Shown here: positions 1 to 8,332 of the stretch, piece by piece
Layout of the letters: every line of letters begins with the position of its first letter
Position numbering within the stretch: the stretch's first letter is position 1
The notes under the pieces: generated by a model
Database searches by the model: none
Seen by the model: only the letters and a program-made list of their open reading frames with translations
What the model was told of the DNA's origin: nothing
Origin: Desulfuromonadales bacterium
GTDB taxonomy: Bacteria > Desulfobacterota > Desulfuromonadia > Desulfuromonadales > BM103
DNA length: 39,886 nucleotides
Assembly: GCA_030145195.1 (NCBI GenBank)
Contig: JAQYVY010000033.1
Location: 1 to 39,886, forward strand
Reading direction: 5' to 3'
Made by a program: the position numbers and the translations under genes

Positions 1-1
1 C

Positions 2-199
2 ATCCGCGACCGCTACCTCAACGGAGCCGTAGACTACCAGCGGGTACTCGGCGCACTTCTGTCAAAACAGCTCTTGCAACGCACCCAGCTCTCTGCCCGG
101 CGCGAACTTTTTGTTAACCGTGTCAACCTCTGCCGCGCTTTAGCAGGCGGCTGGGAGCTGCCGCGTCCGAACAATCAAACAACCGCCCTCACGAGGTAA
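2..199 (+). CDS. TolC-like outer membrane efflux protein, C-terminal fragment
   Basis: The window opens inside a reading frame that runs without a stop to a TAA at 197-199. The 65 visible residues end in a pattern usual for the last helix of TolC/OprM-type factors: a Leu/Gln-rich amphipathic helix, then [12 protein letters not shown] and a short polar tail. The stop lies 6 bases before the RND adaptor start, so this is the outer-membrane member of a tripartite efflux operon (outer-membrane duct, periplasmic adaptor, inner-membrane pump). The family assignment rests on the short C-terminal motif plus context; the beta-barrel part is outside the window. Confidence 0.8.
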   Translation: MRDRYLNGAVDYQRVLGALLSKQLLQRTQLSARRELFVNRVNLCRALAGGWELPRPNNQTTALTR

Positions 200-205
200 A
201 TAATC

Positions 206-1462
206 ATGTGCCCAGATCAGCTTCAAACACCTCAGCCAGACCCTTCCGCACAAAACCGCAGAGCCGCGAGACTGCGGCTGCTGCTGCCGATCATCGTCGT
301 TATGATCAGTGCGGTGATCGCCTTCTGGATGATGCAATCAGGACCCAAAGCCAAAGCCCGGCCCAAAGTTCGTAATGCGGTCATGGTCGATGTGCGCCCG
401 GTCGAGTTCAGCGCGCAAACAACCACTATCAGCATCATGGGCACAGTCAGGCCACAACGTGAGGTCGCCCTCAAACCCCGGGTCAGCGGCGAAATTATCG
501 AGATGAGCGCCAACTTGGTGCCGGGAGGCCAGTTTTCCAAAGACGAACCGCTGCTCATCATCGATCCGAGCGACTATCAACTGGTCGTGAAGCAGCTCGC
601 CAGTGAGGTCGCCCGAGTTGAAGCTGATATGCAGATGGAGTTAGGGCGACAGCGGGTAGCGCAAAAAGAATACGAATTACTCGGTGAATCCGTCAGCGTT
701 GCAGAGCAGGCGCTGATACTGAGAGAACCACAACTTGAGAGCAACCGCGCACTTCTGGACGGAACCAGGGCCCGGCTCGAGCAAGCGCAGCTTGACCTGA
801 GCCGAACTACGGTAACAGCACCGTTCAACGCCGTGATCATGTCGCGTGAAATCAATCAAGGCACGCGCGTCTCTCCGTCCAGCACCTTGGCGACGTTGGT
901 CGGCAGCGACAGCTATTGGGTCGAAGCCCCGATCCCGGCCAGCCAGTTGCAATGGATCAGCACCGGGCAGCAAGGCGGCGCAGCCGGCTCACCGGTACGC
1001 ATCTACGATGCGACAGCCTGGGGTGAAGACAACTATCGAACCGGCCAGCTGGTTGGTCTGACCGCCATGGTCGAAGAAAATGGCCGCATGGCCAGATTGC
1101 TGGCCGAAATCCCCGATCCGCTCGCCCTCAATCAGGCATCATCCGGGCAGGCGAAACTTTTACTCGGGGCTTATGTCCGCGTTGAAATCGAAGGCAAACA
1201 ACTGCCGCATGTCGCAGCGATTGAACGCGATCTGATCCGTGATGGAGACCATGTCTGGATCATGGACGAGCAGGATCTACTCGACATCCGTCCCGTAGAA
1301 ATTGCCTTTCGAGGTCAGAGTCACGTTCTGGTCACTGCGGGAATCCGTGCTGGCGAGCGCCTGATTACGACCAACCTGCCCTCTCCGGTGCAGGCCATGA
1401 CCCTGAGAATCAAGGGGACTGAAACCACTGGCCCGGCCGACTCAGAGAAAACTAAGCCATGA
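206..1462 (+). CDS. RND efflux periplasmic adaptor subunit (HlyD/AcrA family)
   Basis: This 418-residue membrane-fusion protein should link the inner-membrane RND pump to the TolC-like duct. A hydrophobic anchor (about residues 24-46, LLLPIIVVMISAVIAFWMM) follows a short charged N-terminus. It precedes a first barrel-sandwich half (about 90-120, with the motif VALKPRVSGEI), a coiled-coil hairpin (about 125-200) and the second half (TVTAPFNAVI), then beta-barrel and membrane-proximal domains. It starts 6 bases after the upstream stop. Its last four bases (ATGA, 1459-1462) overlap the pump start, which implies translational coupling. Length and order are typical of AcrA/MdtA-like adaptors. The substrate cannot be read from sequence. 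Confidence 0.93.
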   Translation: MCPDQLQTPQPDPSAQNRRAARLRLLLPIIVVMISAVIAFWMMQSGPKAKARPKVRNAVMVDVRPVEFSAQTTTISIMGTVRPQREVALKPRVSGEIIEMSANLVPGGQFSKDEPLLIIDPSDYQLVVKQLASEVARVEADMQMELGRQRVAQKEYELLGESVSVAEQALILREPQLESNRALLDGTRARLEQAQLDLSRTTVTAPFNAVIMSREINQGTRVSPSSTLATLVGSDSYWVEAPIPASQLQWISTGQQGGAAGSPVRIYDATAWGEDNYRTGQLVGLTAMVEENGRMARLLAEIPDPLALNQASSGQAKLLLGAYVRVEIEGKQLPHVAAIERDLIRDGDHVWIMDEQDLLDIRPVEIAFRGQSHVLVTAGIRAGERLITTNLPSPVQAMTLRIKGTETTGPADSEKTKP

Positions 1463-4400
1463 GACCTTTGCGACTAGAACGTTGGCAACGAGGGCCGATC
1501 GCCTGGATGGCCTTAAACCGGGTCACCCCCAACCTGGTGATGGTGGCGCTGTTGCTCGGCGGCTTTTTGGTCTCGGGGCAGATCAAGAAAGAAGTTTTTC
1601 CAGAGTTTGAGACCGACAGAGTCAGCGTCAGCGTGGCCTATCCTGGCGCCAGCCCCGAAGAGGTCGAGCAGGGAATCATCCTCGTCGTCGAAGAAGCGGT
1701 GCGTGGCCTGGAAGGGATCAAAGAACTGGCATCGACCGCGGCTGAAAGCCGCGGGTCGGTGAGCATTGAGTTGTTGGCCGATGTCGATCAGCAAAAGGTT
1801 TATCAGGAAATCAAGCAGGAGATTGACCGGATTCGAACCTTCCCGGATGATGCCGAAGAACCGCAAGTTTCGTTGGCGACCCACCGCCACGAGGTGCTCA
1901 ATATTCAGCTCTACGGCAACACCAGCGAAGCCGCTCTGCGCGAAACCGCCGAGCAGGTCCGCGACCGCTTGCTGCAAGATCCTGGGATCACCCAGATTGA
2001 CCTCTCCGGAGCTCGCGATTTCGAGATCCACGTTGATGTTCCGCAGGAGAAGCTGCGCGCTTACAATCTGACTCTTGATGAAATCGGCCGCACCATCGCA
2101 GCCGCTTCGACCGAGATCCCGGGCGGAGCCATCGAGACCAGTGGCGGCGACATTCTGCTGCGGGTCACGGACCGCCGTGACTGGGCCAATGAATTCGCCC
2201 GCATTCCGATAATCAGCAGCGCCGATGGTACGGTCATCCGGCTTGAAGACATCGCCACGGTCAGCGAGACCTTTGAAGACAGCGACCGGTTTGCCACCTA
2301 CAATGGCCAGCGCAGCATCGGCCTTGATATCTACCGCGTCGGCGAACAGACCCCGATCGGGGTCTCACGCGTGGTTCGCGACGCCATGGCCGAGATCGAG
2401 GCCGACCTCGCCACAGGCATCGAGTGGGACATCAACCGCGACCGCTCCGAGGTCTACGAGCAACGCCTCAACCTGCTGTTGAAGAACGCCTGCATCGGCC
2501 TGGTGCTGGTCCTTTTGTTGCTGGGCCTGTTCCTCGAATTCAAGCTGGCCTTCTGGGTAACCATGGGCATTCCGATTTCCTTTCTCGGCGGGCTGCTTTT
2601 TCTCCCTCTCCTGGGCGTCTCGATCAACGTCATCTCCATGTTCGCCTTTATCGTTGCCCTCGGGATCGTGGTCGACGATGCCATCGTGGCCGGTGAAAAC
2701 ATCTATGAGTACCGCCAGCAAGGCCACGGACTGATTAAGGCCGCTGTCCTCGGCGCCCGCAGTGTCTCCATCCCAATCACCTATGCGATTTTGACCAATA
2801 TCGTGGCCTTCATGCCGCTCTATTTCGTTCCCGGGACCATGGGCAAAATCTGGAGGGTGATTCCCATCGTCGTCATCGCGGTCTTCATCATCTCGTTGGT
2901 CGAAGCACTCTTTATTCTGCCAGCTCACCTCGCTCATACCCGCAGCAAACCAGCCAGCAAAATGACCGCTCGGCTACACGATTGGCAACAAAACTTCAGT
3001 ACCGGAGTCACGCGTTTTATCGAAAGACGCTACCAGCCGCTGCTCGAACTGAGTCTCCGCTGGCGCGGCCTGACCGTCGCCATCGGCCTGTCCGTATTGA
3101 TCATTATTCTCAGCTACGTCATGAGCGGGCGCATCGGCATGATCCTGATGCCGCGAGTCGAGTCGGATCGAGCTGTCGTCACTGCTATGCTGCCGGCTGG
3201 AAGCCCGCTCTCAGAGGCAGAAAAGGTCCAAAAACAACTGGTTGATGGCATTGAAGAAGTCGCTGCAGCCAACGGCGGAGACACACTGCTGCAAGGAGTC
3301 TTTGCGCTGGTCGATGAAGGTCAGGTGAGAGTGACGGCCTACCTGACGTCGCCTGACGTACGCCCCCTGAACACCGGCACAGTCACCAAGCTCTGGCGTA
3401 AACAGGTGGGCCCGATTATCGGCTTGGAGTCCTTGCGCTACGAGTCTGATCGCGGCGGCCCCGGTGGCGGTGCCTCGCTGACGGTCGAGCTGTCACATCG
3501 CGACACCGAAGTGCTCAACCGGGCCAGCGTGTCCCTGGCCGAGCGTTTAGGCGAGTTCTCCAACGTCGAAGATGTGGATGACGGCTTCACCCCGGGCAAA
3601 GAGCAACTCGACTTTAGCATCAAGCCAAGTGGAGAGAGTCTGGGTCTGACCTCCCGGGAGATCGCACGCCAGGTACGCAACGCCTTCTCGGGCACCGAAG
3701 CCTTACGCCAGCAGCGTGGCCGCAACGAAGTCACAGTGCGCGTGCGCCTGCCTGAGTTGGAGCGGAGTAGCGAATTCAACGTCGAAAACCTGATGCTCCG
3801 CACCCCGGCCGGCACCTTCGTGCCCCTGTTTGAAGTTGCCGAAGTCGAGCGCGGCCGAGCCTATACCACCATCAATCGTCGCGACGCCCGCCGCACCGTC
3901 AGCGTCACCGGCGACGTCGAACCGATCAGCCAGACCGGTCAGGTCCTCGCCACGCTGAACAGTGAAATCCTGCCAGAACTCGCGCGGGATTTTCCAGGAT
4001 TGACCTACGGCTACCAGGGCCGTCAGGCCAGAATGAAAGAGAGTACCGGCGGCCTCGCCAACGGTTTTATCGCCGCAATGATCGCCATCTACTTTCTGTT
4101 GGCGATCCCTTTTCGCAGCTACTGCCAGCCCATGATCGTGATGTTGGCCATCCCCTTCGGCATCGTCGGCGCCATCATAGGCCACCTGCTCATGGGCTAC
4201 AGCCTCAGCCTGATGAGCATGATGGGAATCGTCGCCCTCTCCGGAGTGGTCGTCAACGATTCCCTGGTGCTGATCGACTATGCTAATCGCCAGCGACTCG
4301 AAGGCCACTCGGCCCACATAGCGATCAGCGCCGCCGGCACCCGCCGTTTCCGGCCGATCATCCTCACCACCCTGACCACTTTCGGCGGCCTGGCCCCGAT

Positions 4401-4575
4401 GATCTTCGAAACCTCGCGACAGGCCCGTTTCCTGATCCCAATGGCGCTCTCCCTCGGTTTTGGCATCCTCTTCGCCACAGTCATCACCCTGCTGCTGATT
4501 CCATGCCTATACATGCTGATGGAGGATTTCTTGCAATGGCAAGCCAGCATCTTTGGCACAACCCCGGAAGAATAA
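1459..4575 (+). CDS. RND multidrug/solute efflux permease (AcrB-like)
   Basis: At 1038 residues this is a full-length RND transporter that would export substrates from the inner leaflet or periplasm using the proton gradient. TM1 lies near residues 20-42, a first large periplasmic loop follows, then TM2-7 near 335-550 (including FLEFKLAFWVTMGIPISFLGG). A second loop and TM8-12 near 860-1025 complete the duplicated fold. The TM4 acidic pair is present in GIVVDDAIVAGENIYEY. In TM10 the region GVVVNDSLVLIDYANRQ carries Asn/Asp where AcrB has its proton-relay Lys-Asn, so the relay may differ from the HAE1 paradigm. The gene overlaps the adaptor by 4 bases and is followed by a terminator at 4637-4670. 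A drug, lipid or solute substrate is equally possible. Confidence 0.95.
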   Translation: MRPLRLERWQRGPIAWMALNRVTPNLVMVALLLGGFLVSGQIKKEVFPEFETDRVSVSVAYPGASPEEVEQGIILVVEEAVRGLEGIKELASTAAESRGSVSIELLADVDQQKVYQEIKQEIDRIRTFPDDAEEPQVSLATHRHEVLNIQLYGNTSEAALRETAEQVRDRLLQDPGITQIDLSGARDFEIHVDVPQEKLRAYNLTLDEIGRTIAAASTEIPGGAIETSGGDILLRVTDRRDWANEFARIPIISSADGTVIRLEDIATVSETFEDSDRFATYNGQRSIGLDIYRVGEQTPIGVSRVVRDAMAEIEADLATGIEWDINRDRSEVYEQRLNLLLKNACIGLVLVLLLLGLFLEFKLAFWVTMGIPISFLGGLLFLPLLGVSINVISMFAFIVALGIVVDDAIVAGENIYEYRQQGHGLIKAAVLGARSVSIPITYAILTNIVAFMPLYFVPGTMGKIWRVIPIVVIAVFIISLVEALFILPAHLAHTRSKPASKMTARLHDWQQNFSTGVTRFIERRYQPLLELSLRWRGLTVAIGLSVLIIILSYVMSGRIGMILMPRVESDRAVVTAMLPAGSPLSEAEKVQKQLVDGIEEVAAANGGDTLLQGVFALVDEGQVRVTAYLTSPDVRPLNTGTVTKLWRKQVGPIIGLESLRYESDRGGPGGGASLTVELSHRDTEVLNRASVSLAERLGEFSNVEDVDDGFTPGKEQLDFSIKPSGESLGLTSREIARQVRNAFSGTEALRQQRGRNEVTVRVRLPELERSSEFNVENLMLRTPAGTFVPLFEVAEVERGRAYTTINRRDARRTVSVTGDVEPISQTGQVLATLNSEILPELARDFPGLTYGYQGRQARMKESTGGLANGFIAAMIAIYFLLAIPFRSYCQPMIVMLAIPFGIVGAIIGHLLMGYSLSLMSMMGIVALSGVVVNDSLVLIDYANRQRLEGHSAHIAISAAGTRRFRPIILTTLTTFGGLAPMIFETSRQARFLIPMALSLGFGILFATVITLLLIPCLYMLMEDFLQWQASIFGTTPEE

Positions 4576-4636
4576 GCCAAAACAAGTTGGTGACGGTAAT
4601 CTTCTTCATCTTAAAGCTTGCGCTGAGATTGTTAAA

Positions 4637-4670
4637 GGGGCGGTCCAATCTGGACCGCCCCCTGCATTTT
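4637..4670 (+). terminator. Rho-independent terminator after the RND operon
   Basis: A perfect 11-bp stem (GGGGCGGTCCA at 4637-4647, complement at 4651-4661) with a 3-base loop is followed by a T-containing tail (CTGCATTTT). It sits 60 bases past the pump stop and between convergent genes, so it may also stop transcripts from the minus-strand J-domain gene. Confidence 0.7.
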
Positions 4671-4717
4671 AGAAAGAATTATTCAGTTGTCAGCGGACAA
4701 AAGACACCCTCTTCCGT

Positions 4718-5470
4718 TCAAGTAGACTTTGATTTCTTGATCGCCTCATAGGCTTCGTTAATTTCACGAAATTTTTCTTCGGCAAACTTGATAAAATCTT
4801 CTGGCAACCCCTTGGAGATAACCTTATCAGGGTGATATTCGCTAACCAGTTTGCGATAGGCCTTTTTAACAGTGGCAATGTCCGCCCCGTTCTCCAGCCC
4901 AAGCATGGCGTAATGATGTGAAACATCACTGACGAACTGGCGCTTGACGGTTTCGTAAACGTTGCCATGCAGGCCAAGCAGCCCCGGTGCTGCACGCAAC
5001 ATCGAATCTTCAGCCGGATGTAGCACGCCATCGGCCAGCGCCAGAGTAAAGAGCATTTCAAAAAACATCATTCGCAGCTGCGGCTCGGCTTGAAAAACCT
5101 GGCCCAACTGCCTGGCATAATCTTCAAATGGAGTATTGTTGTCTTTCGCTTCGTTGAAGACCCCGATAGCAAACTGCTGCGTCACCGCATCGAGACGAAG
5201 CTTATCCTGCATAAAACAACGCACGGCCTTGATCTCATCATCGCAAACTTGTCCATCGGCCTTGGCCATTTTACCAAACATGGCAAAGGTGGCGGTAAAA
5301 AAGACCGCCTGGCGTTGCTCCTGACCAGTCAACTGACCGCGCTCGGCATAGCTGGACCGCACCTTGTCATCTATCAGGGAATGTCCCAGTGACACCCCAA
5401 CCAGCGCTCCGATCGGGCCACCGAGCATGAAACCGACACTGCCTCCCATAATTTTACCGAACCATGACAT
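4718..5470 (-). CDS. djlA: DjlA-like co-chaperone: TerB domain plus J domain
   Basis: The protein has 250 residues. The N-terminus (about 5-32) is a Gly-rich hydrophobic stretch with glycine-zipper spacing (GGSVGFMLGGPIGALVGV), a probable membrane anchor. A TerB-like helical domain covers about 55-165, with DG acidic motifs at ADGQVCDDE and ADGVLHPAE. A C-terminal J domain (185-250) carries HPD at 213-215, the residues that stimulate DnaK ATPase. Anchor, TerB and J domain in this order match DjlA, and the length is close to the E. coli protein. The ATG has an AGGAG about 10 bases upstream. It stands alone, convergent with the RND operon. It is inferred to recruit Hsp70 to envelope clients. 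Confidence 0.88.
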   Translation of the reverse strand: MSWFGKIMGGSVGFMLGGPIGALVGVSLGHSLIDDKVRSSYAERGQLTGQEQRQAVFFTATFAMFGKMAKADGQVCDDEIKAVRCFMQDKLRLDAVTQQFAIGVFNEAKDNNTPFEDYARQLGQVFQAEPQLRMMFFEMLFTLALADGVLHPAEDSMLRAAPGLLGLHGNVYETVKRQFVSDVSHHYAMLGLENGADIATVKKAYRKLVSEYHPDKVISKGLPEDFIKFAEEKFREINEAYEAIKKSKST

Positions 5471-5530
5471 GTGGATTGTTCTCCTGTTTTTTAAAAAATC
5501 CCGGATCAGGATTTCGTTTGTATAGCCAAG

Positions 5531-5669
5531 GGTTAGCTTCAGCCACAGAGACGCGAAGACACAAAGAAAAACCTGTTTTTGCCAAAAGCTTAAACAAGTT
5601 TTGCCCTTTAAATGTTTGTGTTTCGTATTTCTTAATGCCTTCGCGTCTTTGTGGCTAACTCTGTTTTTA
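5531..5669. repeat. Dispersed inverted-repeat element, copy A
   Basis: The left arm (5531-5566, TTAGCTTCAGCCACAGAGAC then GCGAAGACAC) is complementary to the right arm (5638-5663, CTTCGCGTCTTTGTGGCTAA), with about 70 bases of AT-rich spacer. Five further copies occur in other spacers of this window. No coding sequence is visible in it. Confidence 0.7.
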
Positions 5670-6022
5670 TTACAGGCCTGCTATTAATAAAGATCGGCAT
5701 CGTACCACGAACTGTTTTTCACTTCTATACGGATTGGAAGGACAGTGCTGAGGGATGGGGTGAGATTTGAGCAAGGGGCTAGGTGATATGACGGCAGAGT
5801 GTGACGAAGCATGTTCCAACTGTGGCAGAAAAACCCTGCACCCTGTCGTGAAAGTTACACATGCTTGCACACCTGTAATTAAAAACGACCAAAAATCAAA
5901 CAGTTAGATATATTTATCGATTTTTCATAAACTCCCAAGTGAGCAGAATAATTCAATTCCTGCAGGGTCACGAGTGCGTGCGTCATAGAATCACAAAAAC
6001 ATAACCTCGTTTGTCTTCTTCT
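5670..6022. other. Non-coding spacer
   Basis: AT-rich spacer between repeat copy A and the sigma-54-like promoter. No convincing gene or RNA was seen. The region upstream of the promoter could hold an enhancer-binding site (possibly 5960-5995), but no symmetric site was clear enough to call. Confidence 0.4.
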
Positions 6023-6038
6023 TGGCACAACGCTTGCT
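6023..6038 (+). promoter_or_regulatory. Sigma-54 (RpoN) type promoter
   Basis: TGGCAC (6023-6028), five bases, then TTGCT (6034-6038) match the -24/-12 consensus. GG and GC are exactly 12 positions apart, as RpoN requires. The predicted start of transcription is near 6049, leaving an 80-base leader before the lipoprotein ATG at 6130. Confidence 0.7.
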
Positions 6039-6129
6039 CTATTACCTGATCGAACCCGCCTTATCGAACATGATCAAAAGCATCAAACTATGCAATCGAC
6101 ACCCAGGGGAGACAAGGACATATCTGGAT

Positions 6130-6534
6130 ATGCTGCAAAAGCTAATCACCATTATACTGCTCGCCCTCCTTACCAGCGCCTGCGCTCAACAAACCGCTTT
6201 TATGTCGAATCCTCCCGGTGCGGAGGTTTTCGTTGATGGCACGTCAATCGGCAACACACCATGCGCCTTCGACTACAACCTCGGCAATGGCAACAGCCAC
6301 GAAGTCACCGTCGCCAAGACCGGCTTTGACCCGGTTCATTTCGTGGTCAAAACCGATGAGGTGGATACTCAGGCCCGCAACCGCTGGTTGGCGGCGGGAG
6401 TGGTCTGGAGTCCTCTCTGGGTAGGCACACTCTTCACCAAGAAGTTCAAAGACAGCTACGATTTCTCACTACGGGCCGAACCATCCGCCTTGACGGCTCA
6501 TTCGGGGCAAGCTGTAACTCCCAACAAAATGTAA
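6130..6534 (+). CDS. PEGA-domain lipoprotein
   Basis: The frame is open from 6022, but the sigma-54 promoter lies inside that extension and a lipoprotein signal begins at the ATG at 6130. I therefore choose 6130 (134 residues), with AAGGA 11 bases upstream. The signal is MLQKLITIILLALLTSAC, with lipidation expected at Cys18; Thr at -3 is less usual in a lipobox. Residues about 22-75 form a PEGA-like beta domain (NPPGAEVFVDGTSIGNTP). A short hydrophobic segment follows (LAAGVVWSPLWVGTLF). PEGA domains are small envelope modules of unclear biochemical role. The gene is monocistronic, between its own promoter and a strong terminator. Confidence 0.82.
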   Translation: MLQKLITIILLALLTSACAQQTAFMSNPPGAEVFVDGTSIGNTPCAFDYNLGNGNSHEVTVAKTGFDPVHFVVKTDEVDTQARNRWLAAGVVWSPLWVGTLFTKKFKDSYDFSLRAEPSALTAHSGQAVTPNKM

Positions 6535-6552
6535 TCCGTCTGATTTTCATAT

Positions 6553-6597
6553 AACAACAATGGCCGACTTCACGATGAAGTCGGCCTTGTTGTTTTC
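6553..6597 (+). terminator. Rho-independent terminator
   Basis: The stem GGCCGACTT (6562-6570) / AAGTCGGCC (6578-6586) has a 7-base loop. It extends through AACAACAA/TTGTTGTT with one bulge and is followed by TTTTCGTT. It lies 18 bases after the lipoprotein stop. Confidence 0.75.
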
Positions 6598-6615
6598 GTT
6601 CAACATCCCCCAAAA

Positions 6616-6749
6616 GGCAATCCTGCCACATAGACATACGAACATCCTAAAAACACAATGGTTCAAGATCCAAAAACTTGTTAGCGGTTCAGTAGAAAAA
6701 ATTTCGTTCTCCGAGCCTTTGTGTCTTAGTGGCTAATCTTAGTTTTGGT
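6616..6749. repeat. Dispersed inverted-repeat element, copy B (degenerate)
   Basis: The left arm GCCACATAGACATACGAA (6625-6642) and the right arm CTTTGTGTCTTAGTGGCTAA (about 6717-6736) match the family of copy A. It lies directly after the lipoprotein terminator and before the end of the HD-GYP gene. Confidence 0.6.
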
Positions 6750-6762
6750 TGCACCGACACCA

Positions 6763-7905
6763 CTACTGCAAACCAACATCAGCAAAGCCACGCTGAATCT
6801 TCATAATTTCAGCAGATTGACTGACAAGTGCTCCAACGCAATCCTTATCCAACTTATCGATCGACATCATCTGCAACATAGCAAAGGCCTGTTCATTGGA
6901 CCAAGTCTCTTTATAGGAACGTTTGCTGGTAAGTGCATCAAAGATATCGCTGACAGCCGTAATCCGTGCCTCCAGTGAAATATCAGGGCCCTTGAGTCCA
7001 TGCGGGTAGCCACGACCATCCATTGTTTCATGATGGTGCTCGGCAATATTGCGTAGATAATCTATGTAGGGCAATTGCTCGAATTTGAAGTTCACTATCA
7101 GTTCATCGATAATCCTCCGCCCAAGCGTGGTGTGAGTGTTCATGACCTCACGTTCATCCAGATCAAGCTTAGAGGTTTTTTTCACAATTCGATCTGGGAT
7201 AGCTAGTTTGCCTACATCATGCAACGGTGCGAAGAGAAATATCTGCTCAAGCTGTTCATCATCCAGAGAATGCACCCCCAGTTTGACCAGGCTGCGGCCA
7301 ATCAACCGGGCGTACCGAGCCATGCGCTCCATATGATTACCGCTCTCAACGTTGTGTACCTTCACCATGCTGAGCAAAGTTCGCAGTGATGCCACCAAAG
7401 CCCGACTCGCAGCAAAATCACTCATAATCATTTCGCCAACCAGATGAACAAAAATATCAACTTGCTCGAGCACCCGTTCGCGAAAATACCGTTTGCGAAA
7501 GGAGTCGAAAAAGATAAAACCGATCAGTTCACTATTTTGGTACATGGGATGGGTGTAGCTAGAGGCAAAACCGTGACCAACAATTGCATGGGTATGTGCA
7601 CTGCTGCTGTGATCAAAAATCTGCAGATCGTGAACGACTCGCGGTTGCCGACGAATCGCGACCTCATGTAAAGAAGTCAGATCATTAAGGACCGCTTGGT
7701 AATTAGACAGGGGACTTTCGGCAATCGGACTGGCAAGAAAGGTTTTCAACACGTCGGCCTGACTGTCATAAAGGGCAACACTAATGCGGTCAATACCGGC
7801 GCAATATCGCTGCAATACCTTATGCACCACAGCCAGCTTTTCCTGTAAAGTGGCAGCGTCTGCTAATCCGGACATCGGATCATCGCGGAAGAATAACTGT
7901 TCCAT
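6763..7905 (-). CDS. GAF-like sensor with HD-GYP c-di-GMP phosphodiesterase domain
   Basis: The protein has 380 residues and no signal peptide or membrane segment, so it is cytoplasmic. Residues about 20-160 form a GAF-like sensory domain. An HD-GYP domain runs from about 175 to 365 with HD at 229-230 (APLHDVGKLAIPDRIV), His pairs in AEHHHETMDGRGYPHG and the GYP triplet at 299-301. The metal ligands and GYP are intact, so hydrolysis of c-di-GMP is expected. The entry helix has NVESGNHMERM instead of the more common HD..TG.H..R, a mild deviation. The gene is monocistronic, flanked by repeat copies B and C. Its ligand is unknown. Confidence 0.9.
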   Translation of the reverse strand: MEQLFFRDDPMSGLADAATLQEKLAVVHKVLQRYCAGIDRISVALYDSQADVLKTFLASPIAESPLSNYQAVLNDLTSLHEVAIRRQPRVVHDLQIFDHSSSAHTHAIVGHGFASSYTHPMYQNSELIGFIFFDSFRKRYFRERVLEQVDIFVHLVGEMIMSDFAASRALVASLRTLLSMVKVHNVESGNHMERMARYARLIGRSLVKLGVHSLDDEQLEQIFLFAPLHDVGKLAIPDRIVKKTSKLDLDEREVMNTHTTLGRRIIDELIVNFKFEQLPYIDYLRNIAEHHHETMDGRGYPHGLKGPDISLEARITAVSDIFDALTSKRSYKETWSNEQAFAMLQMMSIDKLDKDCVGALVSQSAEIMKIQRGFADVGLQ

Positions 7906-8117
7906 ATCTGCCCCGGGAAACTATTGTTTGCTCCCCCTCAGGGAACTGGATCATACCAATCGGGAGTCAGAGATTGACTCTTCTCTACATTGTATCGAGC
8001 AAAATGATTAGTGCAATGTGCTCCCACCAGCCAGACTTTGACCAATAGGCCCCATTGCGACAACCTTGAGCAAGATTAAAATACTAATAACAAGCCTAAG
8101 AGGCCGAGGAACTTATT

Positions 8118-8321
8118 GTTTGCCACCAAGGCACAAGGCAGCAAGAATTTCCTTTATAAAATAAAGAACAAGTTTTTCGATCTTGACGCTTTGATATTGC
8201 ATAAGATCAGAAGCACTTACTCCGGGGATTGATGGCTTGGTGGTTCTCCTCTGTTCTGGTTATAAGCTTATCAAATCAGGTGTTTTAAACTTAGTGCCTT
8301 TGTGACTTAGTGGCTCCTTAG
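8118..8321. repeat. Dispersed inverted-repeat element, copy C
   Basis: The left arm GTTTGCCACCAAGGCACAAG (from 8118) is complementary to the right arm CTTTGTGACTTAGTGGCT (about 8298-8315), with about 150 bases of AT-rich spacer. It fills most of the 427-base gap between the M24 peptidase stop and the HD-GYP start. Nothing else was recognised in that gap. Confidence 0.65.
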
Positions 8322-8332
8322 TCATTTCGCAA

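Noticed and set aside
3703-4317. Minus-strand frame of 204 codons within the RND pump gene
   Set aside because: Codon-complement shadow of a highly conserved gene, rich in His/Asp as expected for such shadows.
5670-5870. Minus-strand frame of 66 codons in the spacer
   Set aside because: No ribosome site, no recognisable features, overlaps the end of repeat copy A; treated as chance.
6022-6129. Longer start of the PEGA lipoprotein at 6022
   Set aside because: The extension overlaps the -24/-12 promoter and would bury the lipoprotein signal inside the protein.
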